Shown here in pieces: positions 1-8,044 of a stretch of 16,605 bases of DNA (positions are counted from its first letter, which is position 1; every line of letters begins with the position of its first letter). The notes under the pieces are model-generated. The model saw only the letters and a list, made by a program, of their open reading frames with translations, was not told the origin of the DNA and ran no database searches. Origin of the DNA: Chloroflexota bacterium (GTDB lineage: Bacteria > Chloroflexota > UBA6077 > CF-72); the NCBI GenBank assembly GCA_019247135.1, contig JAFAPL010000068.1:1-16605 (forward strand), read 5' to 3'. The position numbers and the translations under genes were made by a program.

Positions 1-813
1 ACGACGCCGTGGGTGGTGCCGTGGATGCACACGCAGCTGGGGGCGGCCGGCTCGGCGGCGCTCGGCGCCTCAGCGGGACTCAAAGTCCTGATGCGCAAGG
101 GCAAGCTCAAGGACGAACCGATCAACGTCATCGCGTTCTGCGGCGACGGCGGCGGCGCGGACATGGGCCTGTCGGCAATCTCCGCGGCGCTCACGCACGC
201 CGAGTATCGATTTCTGGTCATCCTGTACGACAACGAGTCGTACGCCAACACCGACATCCAGTTGTCGGGGTCGACGCCGTATGGCGCGGTGACCACGTTT
301 TCGCCGTCAGGCAAGCAGAAGCGCATCATGCACACCCGCTGGAAGAAGAACACCCCTGGCGCCCTGGTAGCGGGCCATCCGGACGCCGCGTACATCGCCA
401 CGGCCTGCGCTTCGTACGGAATCGACTTCATGAACAAGGTTCGCAAGGGCCTCGCCGCTGGCGGACCGTCGTTCATCCACACACTCGACCCGTGTCCGAA
501 GGGCTGGCACTACGATCCGCAGCTGTCGCACGAGCTGGGCAAGCTTGCGGTTGAGACAGGGATCTGGTCGCTGTGGGAGATGGAGGACCACACGGTCAAG
601 CTGAACGGCACGACCAGGCAGATCGCGACCAGGCGTTTTCAACGCAAACCAGTGCGCGAGTACCTCTCCAAGCAAGGGCGGTTCGCCCATTTCAAAGACG
701 AGGATTACGAGCTCTTCCAGCGGCGGGTTGACGAACAGTGGAGCAACTGGCTGATCCCCGGCGTCGTGTCCTTCGGCGTGGAAGCTGGCACGCCAATGAA
801 CGTCCCCAGCTGA
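1..813 (+). CDS. porB: 2-oxoacid (pyruvate):ferredoxin oxidoreductase, beta subunit, 5'-truncated by window edge
   Basis: This subunit binds thiamine diphosphate in pyruvate or related 2-oxoacid:ferredoxin oxidoreductases, which oxidatively decarboxylate a 2-oxoacid to acyl-CoA and reduce ferredoxin in the cytoplasm. The frame is open from base 1, so the N-terminus (perhaps 40-60 residues) lies outside; 270 residues are visible. The TPP/metal site is clear: GDGGGADMGL near visible residues 48-57, followed by YDNESYANTDIQLSG near 76-90, which matches the PorB pattern of GDGG, then DN.AYMNTG and a downstream SG.TP. The C-terminal stretch CPKGWHYDP and AVETGIWSLWE also matches the family. The partner alpha/gamma/delta subunits would be expected to the left. 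The substrate (pyruvate, 2-oxoisovalerate or another) cannot be fixed from the sequence. It converges on the CoA-transferase gene with an 88-base gap in which I see no convincing terminator. Confidence 0.9.
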   Translation, partial: TTPWVVPWMHTQLGAAGSAALGASAGLKVLMRKGKLKDEPINVIAFCGDGGGADMGLSAISAALTHAEYRFLVILYDNESYANTDIQLSGSTPYGAVTTFSPSGKQKRIMHTRWKKNTPGALVAGHPDAAYIATACASYGIDFMNKVRKGLAAGGPSFIHTLDPCPKGWHYDPQLSHELGKLAVETGIWSLWEMEDHTVKLNGTTRQIATRRFQRKPVREYLSKQGRFAHFKDEDYELFQRRVDEQWSNWLIPGVVSFGVEAGTPMNVPS

Positions 814-901
814 TAGTCACGGGAGGTGCGCTACGAAGGCGGCGGGAGTCGGTGGAGGCCTTCCGTCGCTTTCGCCGCGTCTAGCGAGATCCTCAGGCTG
901 T

Positions 902-2104
902 TTAGCTGCCGGAGCCGCCGCCCAGCGCGGTGACGTCCTCGTCGGAGTAACCGAGCTCCCGCAGCACTTCCCGGGTGTGCTCGCCGAGCAACGGCGGCGG
1001 ACAGCGGATCTCGGCAGGCGTTTCTGACAGCCGATACGGAAACCCCGTCGTGCGCAGGTCGGGCACTTTCGGATGTGGCGTCGGCCGCGCCATCTGGAGG
1101 TGCTCGCTCTGGGGGTCGCTGAAGACTTCCGCAAGGTCATGCACGGGACCGACCGGTACCTCCGCACGCTCAAGTCGTTCGATGATCTCCGCGGTCGTCA
1201 GCGTCGAAAAGCGTTCCTCGATGGCCGCCGAGAGCGGGGCGCGATTCGTCACTCGATCGGGGTTGGTGGCAAAGCGCGGATCTTCCAGCAAGGTTGTGAG
1301 GTCGAGCGCGCGGCAGAAACGCTGCCACATCGGTTCGTTCGCCGCGGCGACGTTCACGAACCCGTCCGACGTCTTGAACATCTCGTACGGGGCGATACTC
1401 GCGTGTCGGTTCCCGATCCGTCTTGGTGCATCGCCGGTTGTGAAGTACCGACCCGCCTGGTACGTCAGCAAAGCGACCTGGCCGCCAAGCATGGACGTGT
1501 CGATGAACTGACCGCGATGCTCGGGATCGCGCTCACGCCAGACGAGCGCCGAGGCCACGGCATACGCCGCGAACATGCCTGCGCTGATATCCGCGATCGG
1601 CACCCCCACGCGTGTGGGACCGCCATGAGGGTCACCCGAAAGGCCCTGGATGCCGCCCATGCCCTGCAGAATCGCGTCATACGCCGGCTGTCTCGCGCGT
1701 GGCCCGGTCTGCCCGAAGCCGGAAACCGAGCAGTAAATCAAGGACGGTTTCAATTCGCGCGCTTGTTCATACGACAGACCAAGGCGATCCATGGTGCCTG
1801 GCCGGAAGTTTTCGACGAGCACATCGGCCGAGCAGACGAGGCGTTTCAAGGTTTCCTGACCTTGCGACGACTTCAGATCGAGCGTCACGCTGCGCTTGTT
1901 GCGGTTCACGCTCATGAAGTAGCTGCTTTCGCCAGCCACGAAGGGCGGCCCCCACTGCCGCGTCTCGTCCCCGGTGCCTGGCAGCTCGATCTTGATGACG
2001 TCGGCACCCATGTCGCCGAGCAGCAGCGTGCAGTACGGCCCCGCCAGAGCCCGCGTCAAATCGATCACACGAACGCCCATCAATGGACCCGGCATCGTGA
2101 TCAC
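902..2104 (-). CDS. Class III CoA-transferase (CaiB/BaiF/formyl-CoA transferase family)
   Basis: Family III CoA-transferases move CoA between an acyl-CoA donor and a carboxylic acid through an aspartyl-CoA intermediate. The 400-residue length is typical. The N-terminus GVRVIDLTRALAGPYCTLLL and the following GDMGADVIKIE are the family signature, VNRNKRSVTLDLK and ENFRPGTMDRLGL follow, and the presumed catalytic aspartate is D172 in VGVPIADISAGM. The acyl acceptor (formate/oxalate, carnitine, succinate/malate or other) is not determinable. The start is uncertain: GTG at 2104, ATG at 2095 and ATG at 2080 are all possible, and none has a clear ribosome binding site; homologues usually begin two or three residues before GPL.GVRV, which favours 2095. 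It is transcribed alone, convergent with the porB-like gene and divergent from the uracil-DNA glycosylase gene. Confidence 0.93.
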   Translation of the reverse strand: MITMPGPLMGVRVIDLTRALAGPYCTLLLGDMGADVIKIELPGTGDETRQWGPPFVAGESSYFMSVNRNKRSVTLDLKSSQGQETLKRLVCSADVLVENFRPGTMDRLGLSYEQARELKPSLIYCSVSGFGQTGPRARQPAYDAILQGMGGIQGLSGDPHGGPTRVGVPIADISAGMFAAYAVASALVWRERDPEHRGQFIDTSMLGGQVALLTYQAGRYFTTGDAPRRIGNRHASIAPYEMFKTSDGFVNVAAANEPMWQRFCRALDLTTLLEDPRFATNPDRVTNRAPLSAAIEERFSTLTTAEIIERLERAEVPVGPVHDLAEVFSDPQSEHLQMARPTPHPKVPDLRTTGFPYRLSETPAEIRCPPPLLGEHTREVLRELGYSDEDVTALGGGSGS

Positions 2105-2175
2105 GATGCGGCAACAACGCCTTGCGACGCAACCCGTACCTGCCCGGGCTCCGGTAGACTCGCTCGCAGCGATCG

Positions 2176-2811
2176 ATGGCAGACACCCTGGAGGTCATCG
2201 CCAAGGACGTTCGTGCCTGCCGTATGTGTCGGCTGTCTCAGACACGCACGACGGGCGTACCGGGCGAAGGTAGCCCGAACGCCGAGGTCATGTTCATTGG
2301 AGAAGGACCCGGTTTCCACGAAGACCAGCAAGGCCGACCATTCGTCGGCGCCGCCGGGCAGTTGTTGACCGAGATGCTGCAGAAGATCGGTCTGCGTCGG
2401 AGTGAGGTGTTCATCACCAACGTGGTGCGCTGTCGGCCGCCCGGTAATCGCGACCCGCTACCGGATGAGCTGGCGGAGTGCGACGCATACACCCATCGAC
2501 AGATCGAGGTGCTGGGGCCGAAGCTGATCGTTACGCTGGGGCGGTACTCCATGGCGCGGTTCATCGGAACCGGGCCGATGCGGGACCTGCACGGTCGCAC
2601 GCGGGAGTGGAACGGCATTACCTGCCTCGCCATGTATCACCCTGCCGCGATCCTGCGCACGCCTACGCCAGAGATGCGGCGCGTTTACGAAGAGGACTTC
2701 GCCAGGATCCCGCTGCTGCTCGCCGAGGCGCGCAAAAAACGCGTTCCCGTAGCGGTCGCCGCACCGGACCCTGAGCCGGTGGCGGCGCTCGATCAACTGC
2801 CGCTGTTCTGA
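2176..2811 (+). CDS. Uracil-DNA glycosylase, family 4 (4Fe-4S)
   Basis: It removes uracil from DNA to start base excision repair. Family 4 enzymes carry a 4Fe-4S cluster, and all four expected ligands are present with the family spacing: C15, C18, C86 and C102. The catalytic motif GEGPGFHEDQQGRPFVG lies at residues 43-59, and the second active-site motif MYHPAAILRTP is near residues 153-163 with H155. The length of 211 residues is slightly longer than the core because of a C-terminal tail rich in Pro, Ala and Val that ends in QLPLF. That pentapeptide matches the bacterial sliding-clamp binding consensus QL(S/D)LF. The ATG at 2176 has no obvious Shine-Dalgarno sequence. Its stop TGA overlaps the ATG of the next gene by one base, so the two are probably translationally coupled. 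Confidence 0.96.
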   Translation: MADTLEVIAKDVRACRMCRLSQTRTTGVPGEGSPNAEVMFIGEGPGFHEDQQGRPFVGAAGQLLTEMLQKIGLRRSEVFITNVVRCRPPGNRDPLPDELAECDAYTHRQIEVLGPKLIVTLGRYSMARFIGTGPMRDLHGRTREWNGITCLAMYHPAAILRTPTPEMRRVYEEDFARIPLLLAEARKKRVPVAVAAPDPEPVAALDQLPLF

Positions 2812-3410
2812 TGCAGCATCTTGAATTCGCGCCGGAGCGCGACGAGCGTTGGCCACTCGTCCGCGACGGCGCGGCAGTCGTGGCCCTGGCGCTTGCGGCG
2901 TTGTGCGCCGTCGTCCTGATGCTCCCGTCCGAAGGCCGAGTCGCGGCGCCACTGCATCAAGCGTTGGTCGCCCTCCTCGGACAGGCCGCGTTCGTGCTAC
3001 CCGTCGCGCTCTGCGTTGGCGGCGTCCTGCTACTGGTGCGCAGCGTGCGGCCCACGCTTAGGCTGCCGAGAGGGCGGATCGTGGGACTGTGCGTGCTCGC
3101 CATAACCGTCGTCGCGGCCGAGGACCGTTTCGCGCCCAACGGCGGTGGCATCGTCGGCGCGTGGCTCAGCGGGCAGCTCGAAGACCTGCTCGGCGGTCCG
3201 GCGGCAGCGCTGGTGCTCCTCGGCGGACTGCTGTGTGGAACGCTATTGACGTTCCACGTCCGCCTTCGAGAACTTGCACGCTTGCGGCGTCGCAGCGCCG
3301 ACCAACCGGTGAAGGTCTCGCCCTGGCTCTTCGCGGTGCCGCGGTGGCATCGCCTGACAATCGGGCAGCCCAGACCTTCCGAGCCCGAGGACGGCCGTGC
3401 AGCGAGTTAG
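2811..3410 (+). CDS. Small integral membrane protein resembling the isolated FtsK N-terminal 4TM domain
   Basis: This 199-residue protein has four predicted membrane segments, roughly residues 20-39, 59-77, 88-103 and 127-149, followed by a basic cytoplasmic stretch (RLRELARLRRR) and a soluble tail of about 40 residues. The segment GGGIVGAWL at 111-119, then LLGGPAAALVLLGGLL, is the pattern seen at the end of the FtsK/SpoIIIE four-TM region. No Walker A/B motor or gamma domain follows: the frame stops and the next gene is a glycosyltransferase. FtsK's 4TM region anchors the DNA translocase at the division septum; whether this stand-alone version does anything similar is unknown. It starts at an ATG overlapping the UDG stop and ends 14 bases inside the next gene. 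The resemblance is by eye, so an unrelated four-helix protein remains possible. Confidence 0.75.
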   Translation: MQHLEFAPERDERWPLVRDGAAVVALALAALCAVVLMLPSEGRVAAPLHQALVALLGQAAFVLPVALCVGGVLLLVRSVRPTLRLPRGRIVGLCVLAITVVAAEDRFAPNGGGIVGAWLSGQLEDLLGGPAAALVLLGGLLCGTLLTFHVRLRELARLRRRSADQPVKVSPWLFAVPRWHRLTIGQPRPSEPEDGRAAS

Positions 3411-4902
3411 CTCTGTCCCGACGGTCGCGCGGCCGCCCAGGCTGCTCAGCGTCAGGCGTGTGCTGGCGCCGGTGATGCTCTGGCCCGCCATCGGCCTGCT
3501 CGCGATCTACGCGGTCTGCTACGTCCAGTTCGCCCTGCAGCTCGCCAGGTATCCATTCGACATCGACCAGGGAGAGGGGTACGACGCCTGGAGCGCGTGG
3601 CTGCTCAACCTCGGCCAGCTGCCATACGCGACGAATGCCACGTACCCGTACTACTCGTCGAATTACCCACCACTCTGGAGCTATCTGGTTTCGATCCCCC
3701 TGGCCTGGATCGGACCCGACGTGATGGCGGCCCGGCTGGTCTCAACGGCCTCGGCGCTCGGTTGCGCTGTCGTTCTCGGTCTGGCTGCACGAAGGCTGGC
3801 GGGTCGCACTCTCGCGGGGCTGCTGGCGGGCGGCTTCTTCCTGGCCTCGCCGTACGTCTTTCATACGACCCCGCTGGCACGGGTGAACAGCCTGGCGCTG
3901 CTATTGGCACTTGTGGGCATCTCGCTGTTGGAAGCGCCCACGCGAAAACGCGTGATCTTCGGCAGTGTCGCGCTGGTCGCGGCCCTGTTTACGAAGCCGA
4001 CGACGCTGGATGCCGTCGTCGCGGCCATCGGCTGTGCACTGCTCGTGCGACCGCGCCACGGCTTGCTCGCGGCTGGGCTGGTGGCTGGGATGGGCGCGGC
4101 GTGCCTGGCAGGCTTCCAGGCGCTCACTGGCGGTGCGTTCTGGGTGAATGTCGTCGCGGGCAATGAGAACCCGTTCGACTCCGCGCAGCTCACTGCGTAC
4201 ATGACGAATTTCTCGTTACTGCACTGCGTGCTGCTCGTGCTCGCAATCGCCGAGGCGGGTTGGCTGGTACGCCGCAAACAGTGGTCGCCGTGGGTGCTGT
4301 ATCTGGTCACCGCCGGGGCAGCCACCGTGTCAGTTGGTAAGTGGGGAGCGGGCGAGTCGTATTTTCTGAGTGCGATCGCGGCCGTGTGTGTCCTCGCGGC
4401 GAGCTGGATCGTGCGATTCGTCGACAACGCCCAATCGCTGCACGTCCGCACCGCGCTCAGCGCGGCAGTGCTCTTGCAGGGGCTGCTGCTGTCGCATTCG
4501 ATCGTCAGCGCCGCCGCCCCGTGGCTGCCTGACCGCGGCCCGCAGAGCGAGTACCTCGGCCACGCCCCGACTCTCGAGGATCTCATCGCCGGGAACGAGA
4601 TCGTCACCGAAATCAAACGCGCACACGGTCCGCCATTAGCCGAAGATCCGAGCTTCGCCGTGGTGGCAGGCCAATCCGTCGTCGGGAACGCGACGCATCT
4701 GCACAACCTGTACGCGGCCGGCCTGTGGGATCCTGCTCCGCTGGTCTCCGAGATCCGAGCCCACCACTACGGCATCGTCATCCTCAATGCGGAGCTCTAC
4801 CCAGAACCGGTACTGGCGGCCATCGGCCAGAGCTACTTCGAGGAACGTACCGTCCGCGTGAGCGGCGCGACGTACCACCTTTTCCTGCCCGGCACCCAGT
4901 GA
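3397..4902 (+). CDS. GT-C type integral membrane glycosyltransferase (GT39/GT83-like)
   Basis: This is a 501-residue multi-pass membrane protein with around ten hydrophobic segments and a C-terminal soluble extension from about residue 385. The first extracytoplasmic loop holds RYPFDIDQGEGYDAW (D55, D57, E60), the place where GT-C enzymes such as ArnT, PMT and their relatives carry the catalytic acidic residues. YSSNYPPLWSYLVSIP near residues 87-102 is also typical. Such enzymes use polyprenyl-phosphate-linked sugars as donors on the outer face of the membrane; the acceptor here is unknown. The GTG start at 3397 has GAGG seven bases upstream and overlaps the previous gene by 14 bases. Its stop overlaps the GTG of the GT2 gene (GTGA), so the pair is probably translated together, which fits a donor-making plus donor-using pair. 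Confidence 0.85.
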   Translation: MQRVSSVPTVARPPRLLSVRRVLAPVMLWPAIGLLAIYAVCYVQFALQLARYPFDIDQGEGYDAWSAWLLNLGQLPYATNATYPYYSSNYPPLWSYLVSIPLAWIGPDVMAARLVSTASALGCAVVLGLAARRLAGRTLAGLLAGGFFLASPYVFHTTPLARVNSLALLLALVGISLLEAPTRKRVIFGSVALVAALFTKPTTLDAVVAAIGCALLVRPRHGLLAAGLVAGMGAACLAGFQALTGGAFWVNVVAGNENPFDSAQLTAYMTNFSLLHCVLLVLAIAEAGWLVRRKQWSPWVLYLVTAGAATVSVGKWGAGESYFLSAIAAVCVLAASWIVRFVDNAQSLHVRTALSAAVLLQGLLLSHSIVSAAAPWLPDRGPQSEYLGHAPTLEDLIAGNEIVTEIKRAHGPPLAEDPSFAVVAGQSVVGNATHLHNLYAAGLWDPAPLVSEIRAHHYGIVILNAELYPEPVLAAIGQSYFEERTVRVSGATYHLFLPGTQ

Positions 4903-5630
4903 GCCAGACCTCAGCACTGCCCCTGTATGCCCTGACCCCGATTACGCTCCGCGCCTCCGTCGTCGTCCCGTGTTTCAACGAGCGGGATACCGTGAACGAG
5001 CTCATCGACCGCGTCATGGCGGTGCCGATCGAGAAGGAGATCATCGTCGTCGACGACTGCTCGACGGACGGCACACGCGAGCTGCTGGTCCAGCGTGCCC
5101 GAGAGCGAGGCGACATCAAGCTGCACCTGCGCAACCGCAATGGCGGCAAAGGCGCGGCCGTCCAGGATGGGCTCAAGTCCGCGGCTGGTGACGTCGTCGT
5201 GATCCAGGACGCTGACCTCGAGTACGATCCGGCCGACTACCCCGTGCTGCTGCGGCCCATTCAAACGGGCAAGGCACGAGTGGTGTACGGCTCGCGCTTC
5301 CTGGGCGAGCACAGGGCGATGTACTTCTGGCATGCGCTCGGTAACCAGAGCCTTACCCTGCTGTGCAATGTGCTATTCGATACGACGCTGACCGACATGG
5401 AGACCTGCTACAAGGTTTTCACCATCGACATTGCACGTCGGCTTCGCCTGCGCGAGAAGGGCTGGGGCTTTGACCCCGAGATCACCGCCCGCATTCTGCG
5501 CATGGGCAATCGCATTTACGAGGTGCCAATCTCGTACGCGGGCCGCGAGTTCAACGAGGGAAAGAAGATCTCCTGGCGAGACGGTTTCGTCGTCCTGTTG
5601 ACGCTGGTTCGGTACCGCTTTCTCCCGTGA
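4899..5630 (+). CDS. GT2 family glycosyltransferase, dolichyl/undecaprenyl-phosphate sugar synthase-like
   Basis: It probably transfers a hexose from a nucleotide sugar to polyprenyl phosphate on the cytoplasmic face. The 243-residue protein is a GT-A fold GT2: VVVPCFNERDTV at residues 21-32, IIVVDDCSTDGT at 48-59, NGGKGAAVQDGL at 81-92, and the metal-binding DAD within QDADLEYDP at 103-111. TDMETCYKVF at 165-174 and GREFNEGKKISWRDG at 215-229 are the DPM1-like end motifs. There are no C-terminal membrane helices, as in short DPM1-type synthases. I chose the GTG at 4899, which overlaps the preceding stop as GTGA; the frame is open further upstream but that part is the wrong frame of the GT-C gene. 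The stop again overlaps the next GTG by four bases. Confidence 0.9.
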   Translation: MSQTSALPLYALTPITLRASVVVPCFNERDTVNELIDRVMAVPIEKEIIVVDDCSTDGTRELLVQRARERGDIKLHLRNRNGGKGAAVQDGLKSAAGDVVVIQDADLEYDPADYPVLLRPIQTGKARVVYGSRFLGEHRAMYFWHALGNQSLTLLCNVLFDTTLTDMETCYKVFTIDIARRLRLREKGWGFDPEITARILRMGNRIYEVPISYAGREFNEGKKISWRDGFVVLLTLVRYRFLP

Positions 5631-8044
5631 TCCGATCGGCGGACCAGGCGGTCGCCGCGCCCGCGTCGGCGCGTGCCTCGAGCACTGGCGCACGTCGGCG
5701 CGCGCTTGTTTCGAGCCTCGCGGGACCAGACGCACTCGCCGCGGTGGGTCTGCTACTCGCGGCGCTCGCCTTCTACTACCCGCTGGTTTTTCTCGGCCGT
5801 GTCCTGGTCGACTACGACGCGTTTGTCTTCTTTTATCCGCAGCGCGTCTACCTGGCCAGGTCACTGCTCGAGGGTCGTCTGCCGTTGTGGGACCCGGCGC
5901 TGTTCATGGGTGCCCCATTTCTGGCAAATCCGCAGACGGCCGTCCTGTACCCGCCCTCATGGCTGTTTGTGTTCGGCCCGGTGGCCGCGGCATACACGGT
6001 CCAACTGGTTCTGCACGCTTTCCTGGCCGCGCTGTTCACGTACCTGTTCGCGCGGAAGGCATTCGGTGTTCACCCGTTGGCGGCGGTGATAGGCGGTCTT
6101 GCGTATGCCTTTGGCGGGTTCGCAGTCGGCCAGGTTGGGCATCTGAACCAGATCAGCGCCGCGGCATGGTTGCCAGCGGTGTTGCTGGCCTACGACCACT
6201 TCAGGGTACGACGGCAGATGCGGTTTCTTGCGTTCGGCGCGCTGGCGATCGCCATGCAACTGCTGGCCGGTCATCCGCAAGAGACGTATATGAGCCTGAT
6301 CGTGCTTGGCCTCTACGGCGTGGTGACCGCGCCGTGGCGGCGCCCGCGCGAACTCGTGTGGAACGCGCTCGCGGGCTGCGGGTTCTGCTTGCTGGGCGCG
6401 GTGCTCGCCGCGGCGCAGTTGCTGCCGACTCTCGAGCTTGCCCCGCTCTCGATCCGCGGCGCGGGCGTGAACTGGAGCGACGCGGTGGCTGGCTCCTTGC
6501 CGTCCTACCTGGCCGTCCGAGCGCTGCTCCCGCCGTACTGGCTGTACGTTCCATATACCGAATACCTCGGCTACGTCGGGGTGGTCCCGGTTGTGCTGGG
6601 CCTGGTGGCGCTGGCCACCGCACGCGGTCGGCCCGTCATCTTTGGTGTGTTGCTGTGCTTTCTCGGCGTGTTCTTTGCGCTCGGCGAGAACAATCCGTTG
6701 TACGCCTGGTTCTTCTACACGGTGCCTGGCTTCGATACGTTCCGTGTTCCAGCGCGCTGGTTACTGGCATGGGAGTTCGGCGCGGCATTGATGGCGAGCC
6801 TGGGCGCAGACTGGATCAGCCGCGGCTCACAGTTGTCGCTGCGACGGGTCTCATTCTTGGCGCGCGCGGGTCTCGTCCTGCTCATCGTGGTCGCGGGCGT
6901 GTGGTGGCAGCGCGAATCGGGTGAACCGTTTCCGCAGCGCCGCACCCCGTTGCTGTTCCTGGCGCTCGGGCTAGCGACGCTCGCGCTGTGCGCGTGGCCT
7001 CGGCTTGGCCGACCGATCCTCGCCGTGGCGGCGCTCGTGGCGATCACGGCGGGCGAGTTATGGGCCGTGAGCGCCGACTCGCCGGCTCGCCTGGCGCCGC
7101 CACCCTCGTTCACGGTCGGCGAAACCACTCAGTGGCTGCAAGAGATGGGCGTGACCGACAGCGAGCGCCTCTTGAGTATGGCGCGGCCCGAATACGTGCC
7201 AGCCATCGAGGACAGCGTGCGCATGCAGCTCAGTGGGATGCGGCCCGAACTGATCGACTCGGTGCTGATCGCGCAGAAGTGGCGCGACACGCTTACGCCC
7301 AACATCCCATTGGAGTTCGGCTTGAACACCGCCGACGGATATGACGGTGGAGTGTTGCCACTGCTGCGCTGGTTCCAGCTGAGTGGCGTACTGGTCGACA
7401 ATCCACGCAGCGATGGCGTGCTGCTTACGCGCCTGAACAGCGTGCCTGATGATCGAGTGCTCGACTTGCTCGGCGTGCGGTACGTGATCGCCAACGCCGA
7501 GACCGACGTTCGCGCCGATATGCAGACCGTCGATTTCAATGACCTGCTGCTGTTCGCGCGGCCTGACGCGGTTCCGCGCTCGCTCGTTGTCTTTGGCTGG
7601 AGTAGCGCGCCAGACGACGACGCCGCCCTGGCGCGCCTCGCGGCGGCCAACTTCGACTCGAATCGCGAAGTGGTCGTCTCGGGCGCTGTGGCTGCTCCAA
7701 ACGGAGGCGCTACAGCGCCCCTGACGGTGACGCCAGACATCCAGCAGCCGGAGAAATGGCATGCGCACGTCTCGCTTACGCAGCCTGGGTATCTGTTGCA
7801 GCGCGAGGCGTGGTATCCCGGCTGGCGGGTTCGGGTCGACGGCCTGGACACTCCGATGCTTCGGGCCGACCTGCTCTTTCGAGCAGTGCCCTTGCCCGAG
7901 GGCGAGCATGACGTCACGATCTATTTCGATTCCGCCAGCTTCGATCGGGGCGCCCTGCTCAGCCTGCTCGGCCTGCTGGTGGTAGTTGCAGTGCTAGCCT
8001 GGCCCTTGCTGGCGCCTCACCTCAGGCGACGGTCATATGTCTGA
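5627..8044 (+). CDS. YfhO family integral membrane protein (putative glycosyltransferase)
   Basis: This 805-residue protein has many membrane segments across residues 35-490, a large soluble domain of about 270 residues, and a last membrane helix near 775-797. The N-terminal motif FLGRVLVDYDAFVFFYPQR (D62, D64) and GAPFLANPQTAVLYPP near 95-110 are the signatures of the YfhO family, which is linked to GT-C-type sugar transfer onto cell envelope polymers; in Gram-positive bacteria YfhO is associated with teichoic acid glycosylation. The C-terminal YLLQREAWYPGWRVRVDG is the usual beta-rich YfhO end. The substrate here is unknown. The GTG start overlaps the GT2 stop (GTGA), completing a three-gene sugar-transfer module, and the stop lies eight bases inside scpB. 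Confidence 0.9.
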   Translation: MIRSADQAVAAPASARASSTGARRRALVSSLAGPDALAAVGLLLAALAFYYPLVFLGRVLVDYDAFVFFYPQRVYLARSLLEGRLPLWDPALFMGAPFLANPQTAVLYPPSWLFVFGPVAAAYTVQLVLHAFLAALFTYLFARKAFGVHPLAAVIGGLAYAFGGFAVGQVGHLNQISAAAWLPAVLLAYDHFRVRRQMRFLAFGALAIAMQLLAGHPQETYMSLIVLGLYGVVTAPWRRPRELVWNALAGCGFCLLGAVLAAAQLLPTLELAPLSIRGAGVNWSDAVAGSLPSYLAVRALLPPYWLYVPYTEYLGYVGVVPVVLGLVALATARGRPVIFGVLLCFLGVFFALGENNPLYAWFFYTVPGFDTFRVPARWLLAWEFGAALMASLGADWISRGSQLSLRRVSFLARAGLVLLIVVAGVWWQRESGEPFPQRRTPLLFLALGLATLALCAWPRLGRPILAVAALVAITAGELWAVSADSPARLAPPPSFTVGETTQWLQEMGVTDSERLLSMARPEYVPAIEDSVRMQLSGMRPELIDSVLIAQKWRDTLTPNIPLEFGLNTADGYDGGVLPLLRWFQLSGVLVDNPRSDGVLLTRLNSVPDDRVLDLLGVRYVIANAETDVRADMQTVDFNDLLLFARPDAVPRSLVVFGWSSAPDDDAALARLAAANFDSNREVVVSGAVAAPNGGATAPLTVTPDIQQPEKWHAHVSLTQPGYLLQREAWYPGWRVRVDGLDTPMLRADLLFRAVPLPEGEHDVTIYFDSASFDRGALLSLLGLLVVVAVLAWPLLAPHLRRRSYV

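Noticed and set aside
814..901. A terminator between the porB-like gene and the CoA-transferase gene.
   Set aside because: No stem of convincing length followed by a T-run on either strand.
1073..2368. A 431-codon open frame on the plus strand opposite the CoA-transferase.
   Set aside because: It is antisense to a clear class III CoA-transferase and runs into the UDG gene in another frame; its Arg-rich composition is that of a shadow frame.
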